Shown in pieces: positions 54,599 through 64,000 of a stretch of 64,000 bases of DNA. This DNA is from Stenotrophomonas sp. NA06056 (GTDB lineage Bacteria; Pseudomonadota; Gammaproteobacteria; Xanthomonadales; Xanthomonadaceae), in NCBI RefSeq assembly GCF_013364355.1, contig NZ_CP054931.1:558001-622000 (forward strand), given 5' to 3'. Under the pieces are notes generated by a model. That model did not search any database. It worked only from the letters and a program-made list of their open reading frames with translations, and had not been told where the DNA came from. A program made the translations under genes and the position numbers. Positions within the stretch are counted from its first letter, which is position 1. Each line of letters opens with the position of its first letter.

Positions 54599-54997
54599 TC
54601 AGTCCGACGGCTTCTCGCGCTTGCGGAACAGCAGATAAGGCCAGATGCCGATCAACACCGCTGCGATGACCGTGCCGTAGACCAGCGCGAACACCGACTT
54701 GCCAGGCTCGGTCCAGACCATGCCCAGCAGAAGCAGGCCGAGCACGATGGTCGGCCCGCCCAGCAGGATCATCGCGAAGGTCTTTATCCGTCCACTGGTG
54801 GGCGCATTGGCGAGCTTGCCGACCATGTCGGTACCGCCGAAATGCACCTGCAGTGCATCGTTGGTGGAACGGGCGGGCTGCGGTTTTGCCGGTTCCGGCG
54901 GTGCCACCGGTTGCTGCAGGTCCATTTCCTGGGTCGCCGGCGGCAGCAGGTCCGACAGGTTGGTCTGCTCGATGAGGGCTTTCAGCTTGGGGTCCAT
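54599..54997 (-). CDS. Hypothetical protein with two membrane helices
   Basis: 132 aa. A cytoplasmic N-terminal half with a Pro-rich linker (PVAPPEPAKPQPA) is followed by two hydrophobic helices (about 74-93 and 102-124), and the tail ends FRKREKPSD. I do not recognise the family. It is flanked by SMAG repeats on both sides. Its function is unknown; the ORF has consistent codon use and clean start and stop. Confidence 0.65.
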   Translation of the reverse strand: MDPKLKALIEQTNLSDLLPPATQEMDLQQPVAPPEPAKPQPARSTNDALQVHFGGTDMVGKLANAPTSGRIKTFAMILLGGPTIVLGLLLLGMVWTEPGKSVFALVYGTVIAAVLIGIWPYLLFRKREKPSD

Positions 54998-55078
54998 GTG
55001 CAATCCGTGCGGTCGCCGTTGGCGGCGGCACGATAGCAGCACACCCAGGTGCCGGGTAGTGCCGGCAACGAGGAACGG

Positions 55079-55137
55079 GTAGATGCCAACCTTGGTTGGC
55101 AGCCTTTTGGGGAGCGCCAACCAGGGTTGGCGTCTAC
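55079..55137. repeat. Inverted pair of SMAG palindromes (GCCAACC type)
   Basis: GTAGATGCCAACC-headed monomer at 55079-55103 and its inverse ending GGCGTCTAC at 55137. A decayed GTAGTGCCGG fragment lies just before at about 55056. It lies between two minus-strand genes. Confidence 0.8.
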
Positions 55138-55149
55138 CCGAGCCGGAGC

Positions 55150-55488
55150 TCAACGTACGTCGCGCAGTTCCCAGTGGTGCCCGGCCAGCAGTCGCAGGCG
55201 CTGCTTGAACACGTCGCTGTCGATCCGGGTGGTAGCCACCAGGTTGATGCGCAGATCCTTCTGCTCGCCGGTCACGGTGGCGTCCGGATCGGTCACGCCC
55301 CACTGCGGTTCCACCGCATCCGGGTCCGGCTGCTTGTCGCGCCAGCGCTCGAACAGGCTGCCATTGCGCAGCGCATTCTGCAGTTCTTCGGCAAGGCCGG
55401 CGGCGCCCTGCGAATGGAAGGCCAGGTCGGGGTCGTTGCCGCGGGCCTTGGACGGGTCGGGCAGGCTGATGTGGTACTGCGCAGGCAT
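55150..55488 (-). CDS. Hypothetical small soluble protein
   Basis: 112 aa, starting MPAQYHISLPDPSKARGNDP. It has no membrane segment or recognised motif and is charged throughout. A strong AAGGAG lies 7 nt before the ATG, so it is very likely expressed. The middle (FERWRDKQPDPDAVEPQWGV) and C-terminal half (RINLVATTRIDSDVFKQRLR) look like a compact alpha/beta domain. It resembles uncharacterised xanthomonad proteins; no function can be given. Confidence 0.75.
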   Translation of the reverse strand: MPAQYHISLPDPSKARGNDPDLAFHSQGAAGLAEELQNALRNGSLFERWRDKQPDPDAVEPQWGVTDPDATVTGEQKDLRINLVATTRIDSDVFKQRLRLLAGHHWELRDVR

Positions 55489-55566
55489 GGTGATCTCCTT
55501 GTGGTGCGGCAAGGCTGGCATAAATGCGGTGGAACCGATGTGCAGATTCCAGCGCGTGGTTGACCT

Positions 55567-56508
55567 TCATTCAAACCGATGCGGCCCATCGGCGAAGCCC
55601 ACGGTGACCGCGCCCTTGCCGACGTTGACCATGCCGGTCAGGCTCATCACCGATTCGTACACGGTCACGCCATGGCCGGCGCAGACCTCCTTCATCTGCG
55701 CGTAGCCGGGCAGGGCGCGCAGTTCGTCCAGTTCGCCGCCGTAGCTGACGCACACAGTGGGCGTCATCAGGCCGGCGCGTACGCGCTGGCCGACCACGCC
55801 GAACAGCTTCAGCACGGCATTGTCGAACCCCTTGATCTTCGCCACCGGCCCGGTCTCGCCACGGTAGCCATGCAGCACCGGCTTGATGTCCAGCGCACTG
55901 CCCAGCGCCGCGCTGAGCAGGCCGACGCTGCGGTCGCCCTTGTGCCGGGCGCGGGCACGCATGTAGTACAGGTCGCGGGTGACCATGTAGCCGTGTACGT
56001 TGCCGGCCAGTTCTTCCAGGCGCTCGCGGATCTGCTGCACGCTGGCGTCGCTGGCACGCAGGCGCACGGCTTCCACCGCCGTCACCGCCTGTGCGGCGAA
56101 CAGGTTCTGGGTATCCAGCACGCGTAGCGCGAATGGCGAGTTGTAGCCTGCCGCCTGCCGCACCGGTTTGTAGTCGTTGAGGATGGCGAAGCTGGCCTGC
56201 AGCGCGTTGTCGTGGATCGGGCTGCGGGTCTTGGTGATGGTCATGCAGAACACGTGGTCGTAGTCGATCACCAGGCGTTGCAGGAACAGGTCGCGGATCT
56301 GGTTGACGCTGAAGGGGATGGTCTCCGCTTCGGCGCCGTGTTCGGCGACGTGTGCGTGCAGGAAGCTCAACGTGGCCTGCTCGTCGCGGTGGTCGGCGAG
56401 CACGGCTTCGCCGATCCGCACGGTGATCGGCAACAGCACGATGTTGTGCTCGGCAATGAAGTCCTGCGGCAGGTCGCAGGCCGAGTCGACGACGATTCCG
56501 ATGCGCAT
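55567..56508 (-). CDS. DegV-family fatty-acid-binding protein
   Basis: 313 aa. It starts MRIGIVVDSACDLP, the DegV signature, and has two EDD-type domains. Ligand-loop sequences such as TKTRSPIHDNALQASFAI and the C-terminal VTVYESVMSLTGMVNVGKG fit the family. DegV/FakB proteins bind fatty acids and, with FakA kinase, feed them to phospholipid synthesis. No FakA is in this window. Monocistronic. Confidence 0.9.
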   Translation of the reverse strand: MRIGIVVDSACDLPQDFIAEHNIVLLPITVRIGEAVLADHRDEQATLSFLHAHVAEHGAEAETIPFSVNQIRDLFLQRLVIDYDHVFCMTITKTRSPIHDNALQASFAILNDYKPVRQAAGYNSPFALRVLDTQNLFAAQAVTAVEAVRLRASDASVQQIRERLEELAGNVHGYMVTRDLYYMRARARHKGDRSVGLLSAALGSALDIKPVLHGYRGETGPVAKIKGFDNAVLKLFGVVGQRVRAGLMTPTVCVSYGGELDELRALPGYAQMKEVCAGHGVTVYESVMSLTGMVNVGKGAVTVGFADGPHRFE

Positions 56509-56603
56509 CCGCAGCTCCCCCTCCAGGGCGGTTGTAGGTTCGGAAATGTGAAAACTATCTCAAAACTGGATCGGACGCGCGAGGGAAACGCGTCAACGCC
56601 TGT

Positions 56604-57236
56604 TCAGCGACTGCGCTGCACCGCCATCGGCAGCGCCACCGCCTGCTGCCAGTCCGGCTGATCCAGAAGGCCCGGGTCATCCAGTACCGCCACCATCAGC
56701 GGGTGGGTTTCGTTGCCCCAGAACAGTTCGCCATCGATGGCCAGTGTCGGCACGCCGAATACGCCAGCCTCGATCGCCGCGTCGGTGTTGCGACGCAGCT
56801 GCTCCTTGATCGCCGGCTCGCCAATGGCGGCCTCCACGTCGCTGATACCCAGCCGGGCGGCGGGTTCGCGCAGGGCCGGGGCACTGTCAGCCGCGTGGCC
56901 GTCGCGCCAGATCCAGTCGAACAGCACATCGACCGCCTCGGTGCTGACGCCCGCAGCCAGGCACAGGCGCAGCGCCGCCAGCGGGTTGAACGGATGCCCT
57001 GGCGGGAAGCGCAGCGGGGTGCCCTCGGCCTGCGCGGTCCACAGCAGCTGGCGGTACATGAAACGGCGCTTGGCCGGGATCTCGGCCGGGCCGAGGTTGC
57101 CCAGATGGTGCAGGACCGCACCGAAGGCGATCGGTACCGGCTGGATGTGCTCGAACTGCGGCAGCCGCTTCACCTTCTGCCAGTGCAGGTAGGAGTAGGG
57201 CGAGACGAAGTCGAAATACCAGCGCAGGGTGGGCAT
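56604..57236 (-). CDS. 2-hydroxychromene-2-carboxylate isomerase-like (DsbA-fold) protein
   Basis: 210 aa kappa-GST/DsbA-like enzyme. It starts TLRWYFDFVSPYSYLHWQKV, where the Ser in SPYSY is the glutathione-activating position of HCCA isomerases. FGVPTLAIDGELFWGNE near the C-terminus is the cis-Pro loop. Activity on naphthalene-type intermediates is known only for some members, so here a glutathione-dependent isomerase of unknown substrate is the safe call. AGGAG precedes the ATG. It is the last gene after two amidohydrolases on the same strand, about 20 bp away. Confidence 0.85.
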   Translation of the reverse strand: MPTLRWYFDFVSPYSYLHWQKVKRLPQFEHIQPVPIAFGAVLHHLGNLGPAEIPAKRRFMYRQLLWTAQAEGTPLRFPPGHPFNPLAALRLCLAAGVSTEAVDVLFDWIWRDGHAADSAPALREPAARLGISDVEAAIGEPAIKEQLRRNTDAAIEAGVFGVPTLAIDGELFWGNETHPLMVAVLDDPGLLDQPDWQQAVALPMAVQRSR

Positions 57237-57255
57237 CGGTGGCTCCTGGTAACGG

Positions 57256-58523
57256 TCAGGGCTGCGCGTTGCGCTGCAGGTAGCGGTCGCGCAGTTCGGT
57301 CTGGCGCGAGCGCATCGGCATTGCGCGACCGCCCAGCCAGACCTGTTCTGCATAATGCGCCACATCCAGCGGATCGCCTTCCCACAGCACCAGGTCGGCG
57401 CGCTTGCTCGGCTCGATGCTGCCGATCTGGTCGGCCACGCCCAGCACCTCGGCCGGCACCCGGGTCAGTCCGGCCAGGCCGTCGGCCCAGGGCAGGCCAT
57501 TGGCCACCGCGTTGCCGGCCAGCTGGCGCATCTTGCGCGCGTTGTGCGAGGCGTCGTCGCGCTGGGCAAAGGCCACCGGTACGCCGGCGCGCTGCAACCG
57601 CGCGGCGTTCTCCAGGGTGGCACCGATCTGGTCGAAGGTTGTTGGCAGGTTGCCCAGCGCGTCGACGAACACCGGTACCCTGGCCGCTGCCAGTTCCGGT
57701 GCCAGCTGCCAGGCCTCGGCACCGCCGGCGATGGCGATCTTCACCTTCTCGCGGGTCGCCCAGCGCAGCAGCTGGCGGATGTCGGCCGCGCGGTCCACTT
57801 CCACGACGATGCGGCCTTGCCCGGACAGATAGCGGGCCAGCGTGCGGCGACCGGCCGGAGTCAGCAGCGCATGCGGCGAGTCGGCGGCGACCTGGCCACG
57901 CGCTTCATCGACCATCTGCTGCAGCAGCATCCACTGCGCCGCGCGCGATTGCCCGGTCAGTTCAGACGCCGCCGCACCGAGGCGCAGGAACAGGGCGCGC
58001 GGGCCGATCGGGTCGGCACTGCCATCGAAACGCACGACGCCGCCCTGGCCGGCGACGAAGCCACCGCCGGTGGCCGCGCCCAGCGCTGTGAAGCCGATGC
58101 CATCCAGACGCGCGACCGGAATCAGCACCGAAGCGGGGTTGTAGGCCAGGGTCACGTCGAACTCGGGGCGCAGCGGTTGCTCACCGATCTTCAGCGCGCT
58201 GTCGACCGTGCTCGATTCGCCGGACACTTCCTCGATGCCGATCTCGGTGATGCCACCGAACAGGGCGGGGGTCAGCGTGCGGCCCTTGGCCTCGACCACC
58301 GGCACGCCGGCCGGCGCGGACAGGCCGCGACCCACCGCGCGGATGATGCCGCCCTGCACCAGCACGTCGGCGTCTTCGACGTTGCCGCGTGCGCTGGCGG
58401 TAGCGACGGTCGCACCGCGAACCAGCAGGTCCTGCGCCTGTGCAGGCGACGCGATGCAGGCCAGCGCCACGATTGCAACGCCGAGCGTTGCGGAAGACTT
58501 CGCCATTGCCTTGAACATGCCCA

Positions 58524-58524
<1 letters not shown>
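57256..58524 (-). CDS. Amidohydrolase-like protein lacking the HxH metal site
   Basis: 422 aa with a signal peptide (about 1-30, ASPAQAQ). It keeps the amidohydrolase frame: LLVRGATVATASARGNVEDA at the start and ADQIGSIEPSKRADLVLWEG at the end. The strand where HSH should be reads LTPALFGGITEIGIEEV (about 84-100), with no His. The other metal His positions are also not evident (KIAIAGGAEAWQ). It is therefore probably a non-catalytic partner or a changed enzyme. Its ATG shares one base with the stop of the upstream canonical amidohydrolase (TGATG), and AGGAG precedes it. Translation of the two is coupled. Confidence 0.85.
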
Positions 58525-59933
<1,409 letters not shown>

Positions 59934-60190
59934 GCAGATCCCCTTGGCAGCGTGTTCAACCCATCGACGCTAGCCGGGAGCACGGCCCCTTGCCAAGTGA
60001 CGTTGGGCAGGGGGCAGGTGGGGGGAATTCCCGACAGTCACTGTGTGAAAAACGTATTAAGTTGACGTGAGCGCCGCCGATATCCGCAGGGCGGGCGAGC
60101 GCGCCCTGACCCGCCGCAGAGGTGTTCCCACAGTGCTCCACGAGGGAGCAGCACCCGAAACAATCCATGGAATCAAGGACGTAACTCCCG

Positions 60191-63100
60191 ATGACCGTTT
60201 CAATGTCGTATCGCTCCACCGCTTCCCGCCGTTCTTTCCTGCCTTCCCCGCTCGCATCGGCCATTGTCGGCTCGCTGCTGATGGCCGCGGCACTGCCGGC
60301 CCTGGCACAGGGCAACGCAGACGAACTGACCCGCTATCAGTACCAGCGCAGCCTGCAGGCCGCATCGGCACGCCCGCACCTGAGTGCAGCGCCGGTGTCG
60401 GCATCGCTGCGCAGCGCCAACGGCATCGCCCCGATGGTCAGCGGCGAGCCGCAGCCGGTGATGGGCAGGCCGGGTGATCGCGCCAGTTGGCGTACCAGTG
60501 AGTTCAACCGCGACTGGGGCCTGCAGGCCGTCAATGCTGACGCCGCCTACGCGCGTGGGTTGACCGGCGCAGGTATCCGCCTGGGCGTGTTCGACAGCGG
60601 CACCGGCCTGGACCATCCGGAATTTGCCGGAAAGAACCATCGCAGCATCCATCTTGCCGATCGCCTGGCAGATGGATCGGCGTGCACCAACACCACCATG
60701 CTGAGTGGACCGGATGCCTGCTTCAGCAGTGACGGCGACCAGGTGGCCATTGATGCGCTGGTGTTCGACGGCAGCCTGACCCAGGCCCAGCTGGACCTGC
60801 TGGCGGCCAACGACTATGTGGAAGGCGCTTCCTACAACACCCACGGCACCCATGTCAGCGGCACCATCGCCGCCAACCGCGATGGCAGCGGCACCCATGG
60901 CGTGGCCTTCGGTTCGGACCTGAGCGTGGCGCGGCTGTTCTTCAACAGCGCCAGCCTGATCTACAACGACAACGGCACCCTGAGCCAGGGAGCGCTGGGC
61001 GGCGTCGGTCCTTCCGACGAGGTGTTCGCCGACCTGTACGCACAGATGAACGCGCAGCACGTGCGTGCGATCAACCACAGCTGGGGCTTCACCCGCGAGC
61101 CGGTCGATGCGGCCGAGCAGAACCTCAACTTCTTCAACAATCCGGCCTACGACGATTACTTCCGGATCATCGGCGACGGTTCGCGCGCCAACGGCATGAT
61201 CCAGGTGTGGGCGGCGGGCAATACCACCGCACCCAATGCTTCGCCGGAAACCGCACCGATCGCCGGCGTGCATGCCACGCTGCCGCGCGTGCAGACAGAC
61301 CTGGAGCCGTACTGGCTGGCGGTGGTCAACGTCAACCAGAACCTGGAACTGAGCAACCGCTCGATGCGTTGCGGCCTGGCCGCGAACTGGTGCCTGGCGG
61401 CACCGGGCACCGATATCGACTCGACCGTGTACGGTGCCGATTCGCAGATCGGTGGCAACGTGTACCTGACCGGCGCCAGCGGCAATGACGTGGCCTTCGA
61501 CGTGACCGCGCGCATGCCGACCCACGCCTACGGTTCGATGTCCGGCACCTCGATGGCCGCACCGCATGTCACCGGCGCGCTGGGCCTGCTGTTCGAACGC
61601 TTCCCGTACCTGGACAACGCGCAGGTGCGTGATGTGCTGCTGACCACCGCTACCGATCTCGGTGCGGCCGGTGTGGATGACGTCTACGGTTGGGGCATGA
61701 TGAACCTGGCCAAGGCCATTGAAGGTTACGGCTCGCTGCGCGTGAACACCAACGTGGTGATGAACCAGAAGGCTGGCGGCCTGAAGGTGTGGGAAGGCGA
61801 TGCGTGGGACGATTGGACCAACGATATCGGCGGCCCGGGCACGCTGACCAAGAGCGGCATCGGCTGGCTGCGCCTGAGTGGCGACAACAGCTTCAACGGC
61901 GCGGTGGTGCGCGAGGGTGTGCTGGAACTTGATGGCGTCAACAGGCTGGGCAGCGTCTGGGTGCCCGGCGGCCGATTCGTGCTGAACGGTTCGCTGGTAT
62001 CGACCCGCCTGGCGGTTGCAGGTGGCGAGGCCTGGCTCAACGCCGGATCGGTGGCAAGCGACGCGGATCTCGATCTCGCCGGCGGCAAGCTGGTGGTTGC
62101 CGGCACCGTTGATGGTCGTCAGTTCTACATGACCGATGGTACTGCCAGCATCACCGAGACCGGCAAGGTCCGCATGGACAACATCGACATGCGCGCCGGC
62201 ACGCTGCAGGTGGACGGCACGCTGAGCAGCACCATCTTCTACATGTATGGTGGCACTGCCCGGGTAGGCACCAAGGGCGTACTGGACCACACCCTCCTGG
62301 ACATCGTCGGCGGTGTGGTGTCGTTCAACGGTACCCAGAACGGTGGCATGACCGCGGTGGAAGAGGGCGCCACGTTGAAGGGCACCGGCACGCTCGGCTA
62401 CACCATCGTCAAGGGCACCATCGCACCGGGTAATTCGATCGGCACGCTGACCATCAACGGCGACTACGTGCAGACCGAGACGGGCGTGTACCAGGCCGAG
62501 GTGGCACCGGGCAGCCGAAGTGACCAGCTGCATGTCATCGGCACTGCCACGCTCGGCGGCACTCTGGTGGCGCTGCCGGAACCGGGCTTCTACTACCTGG
62601 GTGAGCAGTTCAACTTCATCCGCGCCGATGGCGGCGTGAACGGGCAGTTCGCCGTTACCGACTTCAGCGCATTCTCGCCCTTCATGCAGTTCAACCTGGC
62701 CTATGGCGCCAACGGCGCGCGCATCGAAGTGACCCGCGGCAATTCGCTGGTCAGCTCGGCTACCACCGACAACCAGCGTGCGGTCGCTGCCGTGGCCGAT
62801 ACCCTGGCGATCAACCAGGGCCTGCCGAAGCCGCTGACCACGCTGTTCCCGCAGCAGGTGGGCGCAGCGCTGGACAGCCTCAGCGGCGAGCTGCATGCAG
62901 CTACCTCGATCGCATTGGTCGAGAGCAGCCGCTATGTGCGTGATGCGGCGCTGTCGCGTCGTGCCGGTGCGATCTCGCCGGGCGGTGACGAAGCGGCCGC
63001 GACCGGTGTGTGGGTGCAGGCAATCGGTGGCAATGGCACGCTGGATGGCAATGCCAATACGGCCCGCACCGAGGCCAACAGCAACGGCCTGCTGGTGGGC

Positions 63101-63832
63101 GTGGACCGCCAGTTCGGCGGCTGGCAGGTGGGCCTGCTGGCCGGCACCGGCCGTACCGACGTGAAGCAGCAGGACGGCCGTCGTGCGAAGTCGAAGATCG
63201 ACAACACCCACTTCGGCGCATACGCCAGCCACAACTGGGGCGGTTTCGGCCTGCGTGGCGGCCTGGCATGGAGCGAGCATGACCTGGACAGCACCCGTGA
63301 ACTGGCATTCGCCGGCTACAGCGATACGTTGAGTGCGCGCTATGACGGGCGTACCCGCCAGGCCTTCGTCGAAGCGGGCTACCGCTTCGGCGGCAGCGAG
63401 GCTGGCCTGGAGCCGTACCTGCAGGTCGCACGCGTTGAAGTGGACATGGAATCGATCAACGAGCGCGGTGGTGCTGCGGCCCTGCAGGGCAACGTCGACG
63501 ATGCCCGCACCACCCTGGCCACTGCCGGTGTGCGCTTCGACAAGGGCCTGAAGGCTTCGTTCCAGCAGGACAGCTGGCTGCACGTGCGCGGCGGGGTGGG
63601 CTACCGCCATGCCTCGGGCGACCGCAATCCGATGGCCAGGCTGGGCTTTGCCAGCGGCGGCGATGCGTTCGCGGTCAGCGGCGCCCCGATCGCCGACAGT
63701 GCGGTGGTGGCCGAACTGGGCCTGTCGGCCTGGTTGACCGCCAACCAGCAGCTGGAACTGGGCTACACCGGCCAGTTCGGCGATGAAAGCCGTGACCATG
63801 GCGCCAACCTGCGTTGGTCGGTGCGCTTCTAA
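60191..63832 (+). CDS. Subtilase-family autotransporter protease
   Basis: 1213 aa. Signal peptide about 1-40 (ALPALAQ). The S8 catalytic triad is complete: D135 in FDSGTGLDHPE, H218 in NTHGTHVSG and S454 in GTSMAAPHVTGA. The oxyanion Asn is in WAAGNTT (about 344). A long insertion separates His and Ser. A beta-helical stalk with autotransporter repeats (about 545-850) follows. The C-terminal barrel (about 945-1213) ends LRWSVRF with terminal Phe. It resembles SphB1/NalP-type and Pseudomonas/Serratia subtilase autotransporters, which act on the cell surface or are released. Monocistronic, with a terminator after it. Confidence 0.93.
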   Translation: MTVSMSYRSTASRRSFLPSPLASAIVGSLLMAAALPALAQGNADELTRYQYQRSLQAASARPHLSAAPVSASLRSANGIAPMVSGEPQPVMGRPGDRASWRTSEFNRDWGLQAVNADAAYARGLTGAGIRLGVFDSGTGLDHPEFAGKNHRSIHLADRLADGSACTNTTMLSGPDACFSSDGDQVAIDALVFDGSLTQAQLDLLAANDYVEGASYNTHGTHVSGTIAANRDGSGTHGVAFGSDLSVARLFFNSASLIYNDNGTLSQGALGGVGPSDEVFADLYAQMNAQHVRAINHSWGFTREPVDAAEQNLNFFNNPAYDDYFRIIGDGSRANGMIQVWAAGNTTAPNASPETAPIAGVHATLPRVQTDLEPYWLAVVNVNQNLELSNRSMRCGLAANWCLAAPGTDIDSTVYGADSQIGGNVYLTGASGNDVAFDVTARMPTHAYGSMSGTSMAAPHVTGALGLLFERFPYLDNAQVRDVLLTTATDLGAAGVDDVYGWGMMNLAKAIEGYGSLRVNTNVVMNQKAGGLKVWEGDAWDDWTNDIGGPGTLTKSGIGWLRLSGDNSFNGAVVREGVLELDGVNRLGSVWVPGGRFVLNGSLVSTRLAVAGGEAWLNAGSVASDADLDLAGGKLVVAGTVDGRQFYMTDGTASITETGKVRMDNIDMRAGTLQVDGTLSSTIFYMYGGTARVGTKGVLDHTLLDIVGGVVSFNGTQNGGMTAVEEGATLKGTGTLGYTIVKGTIAPGNSIGTLTINGDYVQTETGVYQAEVAPGSRSDQLHVIGTATLGGTLVALPEPGFYYLGEQFNFIRADGGVNGQFAVTDFSAFSPFMQFNLAYGANGARIEVTRGNSLVSSATTDNQRAVAAVADTLAINQGLPKPLTTLFPQQVGAALDSLSGELHAATSIALVESSRYVRDAALSRRAGAISPGGDEAAATGVWVQAIGGNGTLDGNANTARTEANSNGLLVGVDRQFGGWQVGLLAGTGRTDVKQQDGRRAKSKIDNTHFGAYASHNWGGFGLRGGLAWSEHDLDSTRELAFAGYSDTLSARYDGRTRQAFVEAGYRFGGSEAGLEPYLQVARVEVDMESINERGGAAALQGNVDDARTTLATAGVRFDKGLKASFQQDSWLHVRGGVGYRHASGDRNPMARLGFASGGDAFAVSGAPIADSAVVAELGLSAWLTANQQLELGYTGQFGDESRDHGANLRWSVRF

Positions 63833-63862
63833 GCCATCGGGTTCCCAAGGCAATCCCCGGGA

Positions 63863-63890
63863 GGGCGGCCGCAGGGCCGCCCTTCTTCGT
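63863..63890 (+). terminator. Terminator after the subtilase autotransporter
   Basis: GGGCGGCC/GGCCGCCC stem (63863-63882, loop GCAG) followed by the T-rich TTCTTCGTT, 31 bp past the stop codon. Confidence 0.75.
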
Positions 63891-63924
63891 TGCCGCAGCA
63901 GGTGTGGCAAGGCAGGCAGGGGCC

Positions 63925-63930
63925 TACAAT
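63925..63930 (+). promoter_or_regulatory. -10 element of the last gene
   Basis: TACAAT, a near-consensus -10 hexamer 28 bp before the ATG at 63959. No convincing -35 hexamer is seen at standard spacing. Confidence 0.4.
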
Positions 63931-63958
63931 ATCGGCCCCACGCCGCAGCGGAGCGCCC

Positions 63959-64000
63959 ATGAAGAGCAAGCAGGACATCGTCGACAACTGGCTGCCGCGC
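63959..64000 (+). CDS. amn: AMP nucleosidase, N-terminus only (partial)
   Basis: Only 14 codons lie in the window: MKSKQDIVDNWLPR. The start is preceded by GGAG at good spacing. This opening closely resembles the N-terminus of the shorter AMP nucleosidases found in xanthomonads and Bacteroidetes, which split AMP to adenine and ribose-5-phosphate. The call rests on recall of that family start; the rest of the gene is outside the window. Confidence 0.5.
   Translation, partial: MKSKQDIVDNWLPR

Noticed and set aside
54599..55570. 323-aa extension of the two-helix protein gene up to 55570
   Set aside because: It would run through the next gene's reverse frame and SMAG repeats; the short ATG at 54997 begins a clean protein.
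60200..63910. 1236-aa minus-strand frame opposite the subtilase autotransporter
   Set aside because: Shadow frame with no signal peptide, motif or Shine-Dalgarno; the plus strand has a full catalytic triad and barrel.

Overview
The window is GC-rich chromosomal DNA from a Xanthomonadaceae bacterium, most likely the Stenotrophomonas maltophilia complex. The evidence is the gene content (several TonB-dependent receptors, autotransporters, a xanthomonad-type nag cluster and a GCS2-type gshA) and many short GTAG-headed palindromes between genes, which match the S. maltophilia SMAG repeat family. Genes are tightly packed on both strands. I see no rRNA, tRNA, CRISPR array, integrase or insertion sequence.

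Layout. 145-12463 is an N-acetylglucosamine/chitin-oligosaccharide utilisation locus. Glucokinase, a TonB-dependent receptor and a GH20 hexosaminidase lie on the minus strand. They are divergent from a sugar transporter, a LacI-type regulator, nagB-II, nagA and nagX on the plus strand. The 374-bp divergent promoter holds two related operator-like palindromes and a third LacI-type palindrome. 12754-15792 encodes an autotransporter with a proline-rich linker. 15920-18430 holds small genes: a hypothetical protein with a long structured leader, a zinc-ribbon membrane protein, a higBA toxin-antitoxin pair and an SseB-like protein. 18475-21788 carries cca and slt. 21952-27788 carries an orphan ExbD, a TonB receptor and a hydroxamate-type siderophore receptor with a Fur-like box. 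27965-30903 carries an M23 peptidase, an Lrp regulator, an EamA exporter and an EEP-family hydrolase. 30926-34160 carries a cytochrome c4, two tandem lipoprotein DsbA genes and engB. 34279-43882 is a set of metabolic and regulatory genes: an MBL hydrolase, AraC, VIT, gshA, an alcohol dehydrogenase with a divergent LysR gene, TetR, a VOC protein and an old yellow enzyme. 43882-47172 has a LysR gene and the frmRAB formaldehyde detoxification operon. 47342-54545 has a diguanylate cyclase, a universal stress protein and a LysR gene followed by a tripartite MFS efflux operon. 54599-59933 has small hypothetical genes, DegV, an HCCA-isomerase-like protein and two paired amidohydrolases. 60191-63832 is a subtilase autotransporter, and the window ends at the first codons of a probable AMP nucleosidase.

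How the genes work together. The nag locus is a complete outer-membrane-to-cytoplasm route: receptor uptake, hexosaminidase trimming, inner-membrane import, deacetylation by NagA and deamination by NagB-II, under a LacI-family repressor. frmRAB is a self-contained glutathione-dependent formaldehyde pathway. cyt c4-dsbA-dsbA looks like one envelope redox operon.

The most unusual signals are non-coding. (1) Two inverted ~200-bp elements sit at 35361-35574 and 35732-35923. Each has 25-nt arms around a conserved 52-nt core. Arm sequences differ but pairing is kept, and one copy carries a SMAG insertion. (2) The leader at 16365-16466 has two mutually exclusive hairpins and resembles C4-type antisense RNA. 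(3) The higBA promoter has its operator exactly in the 17-bp spacer and predicts a leaderless toxin mRNA. (4) A paired amidohydrolase has lost its HxH metal motif.
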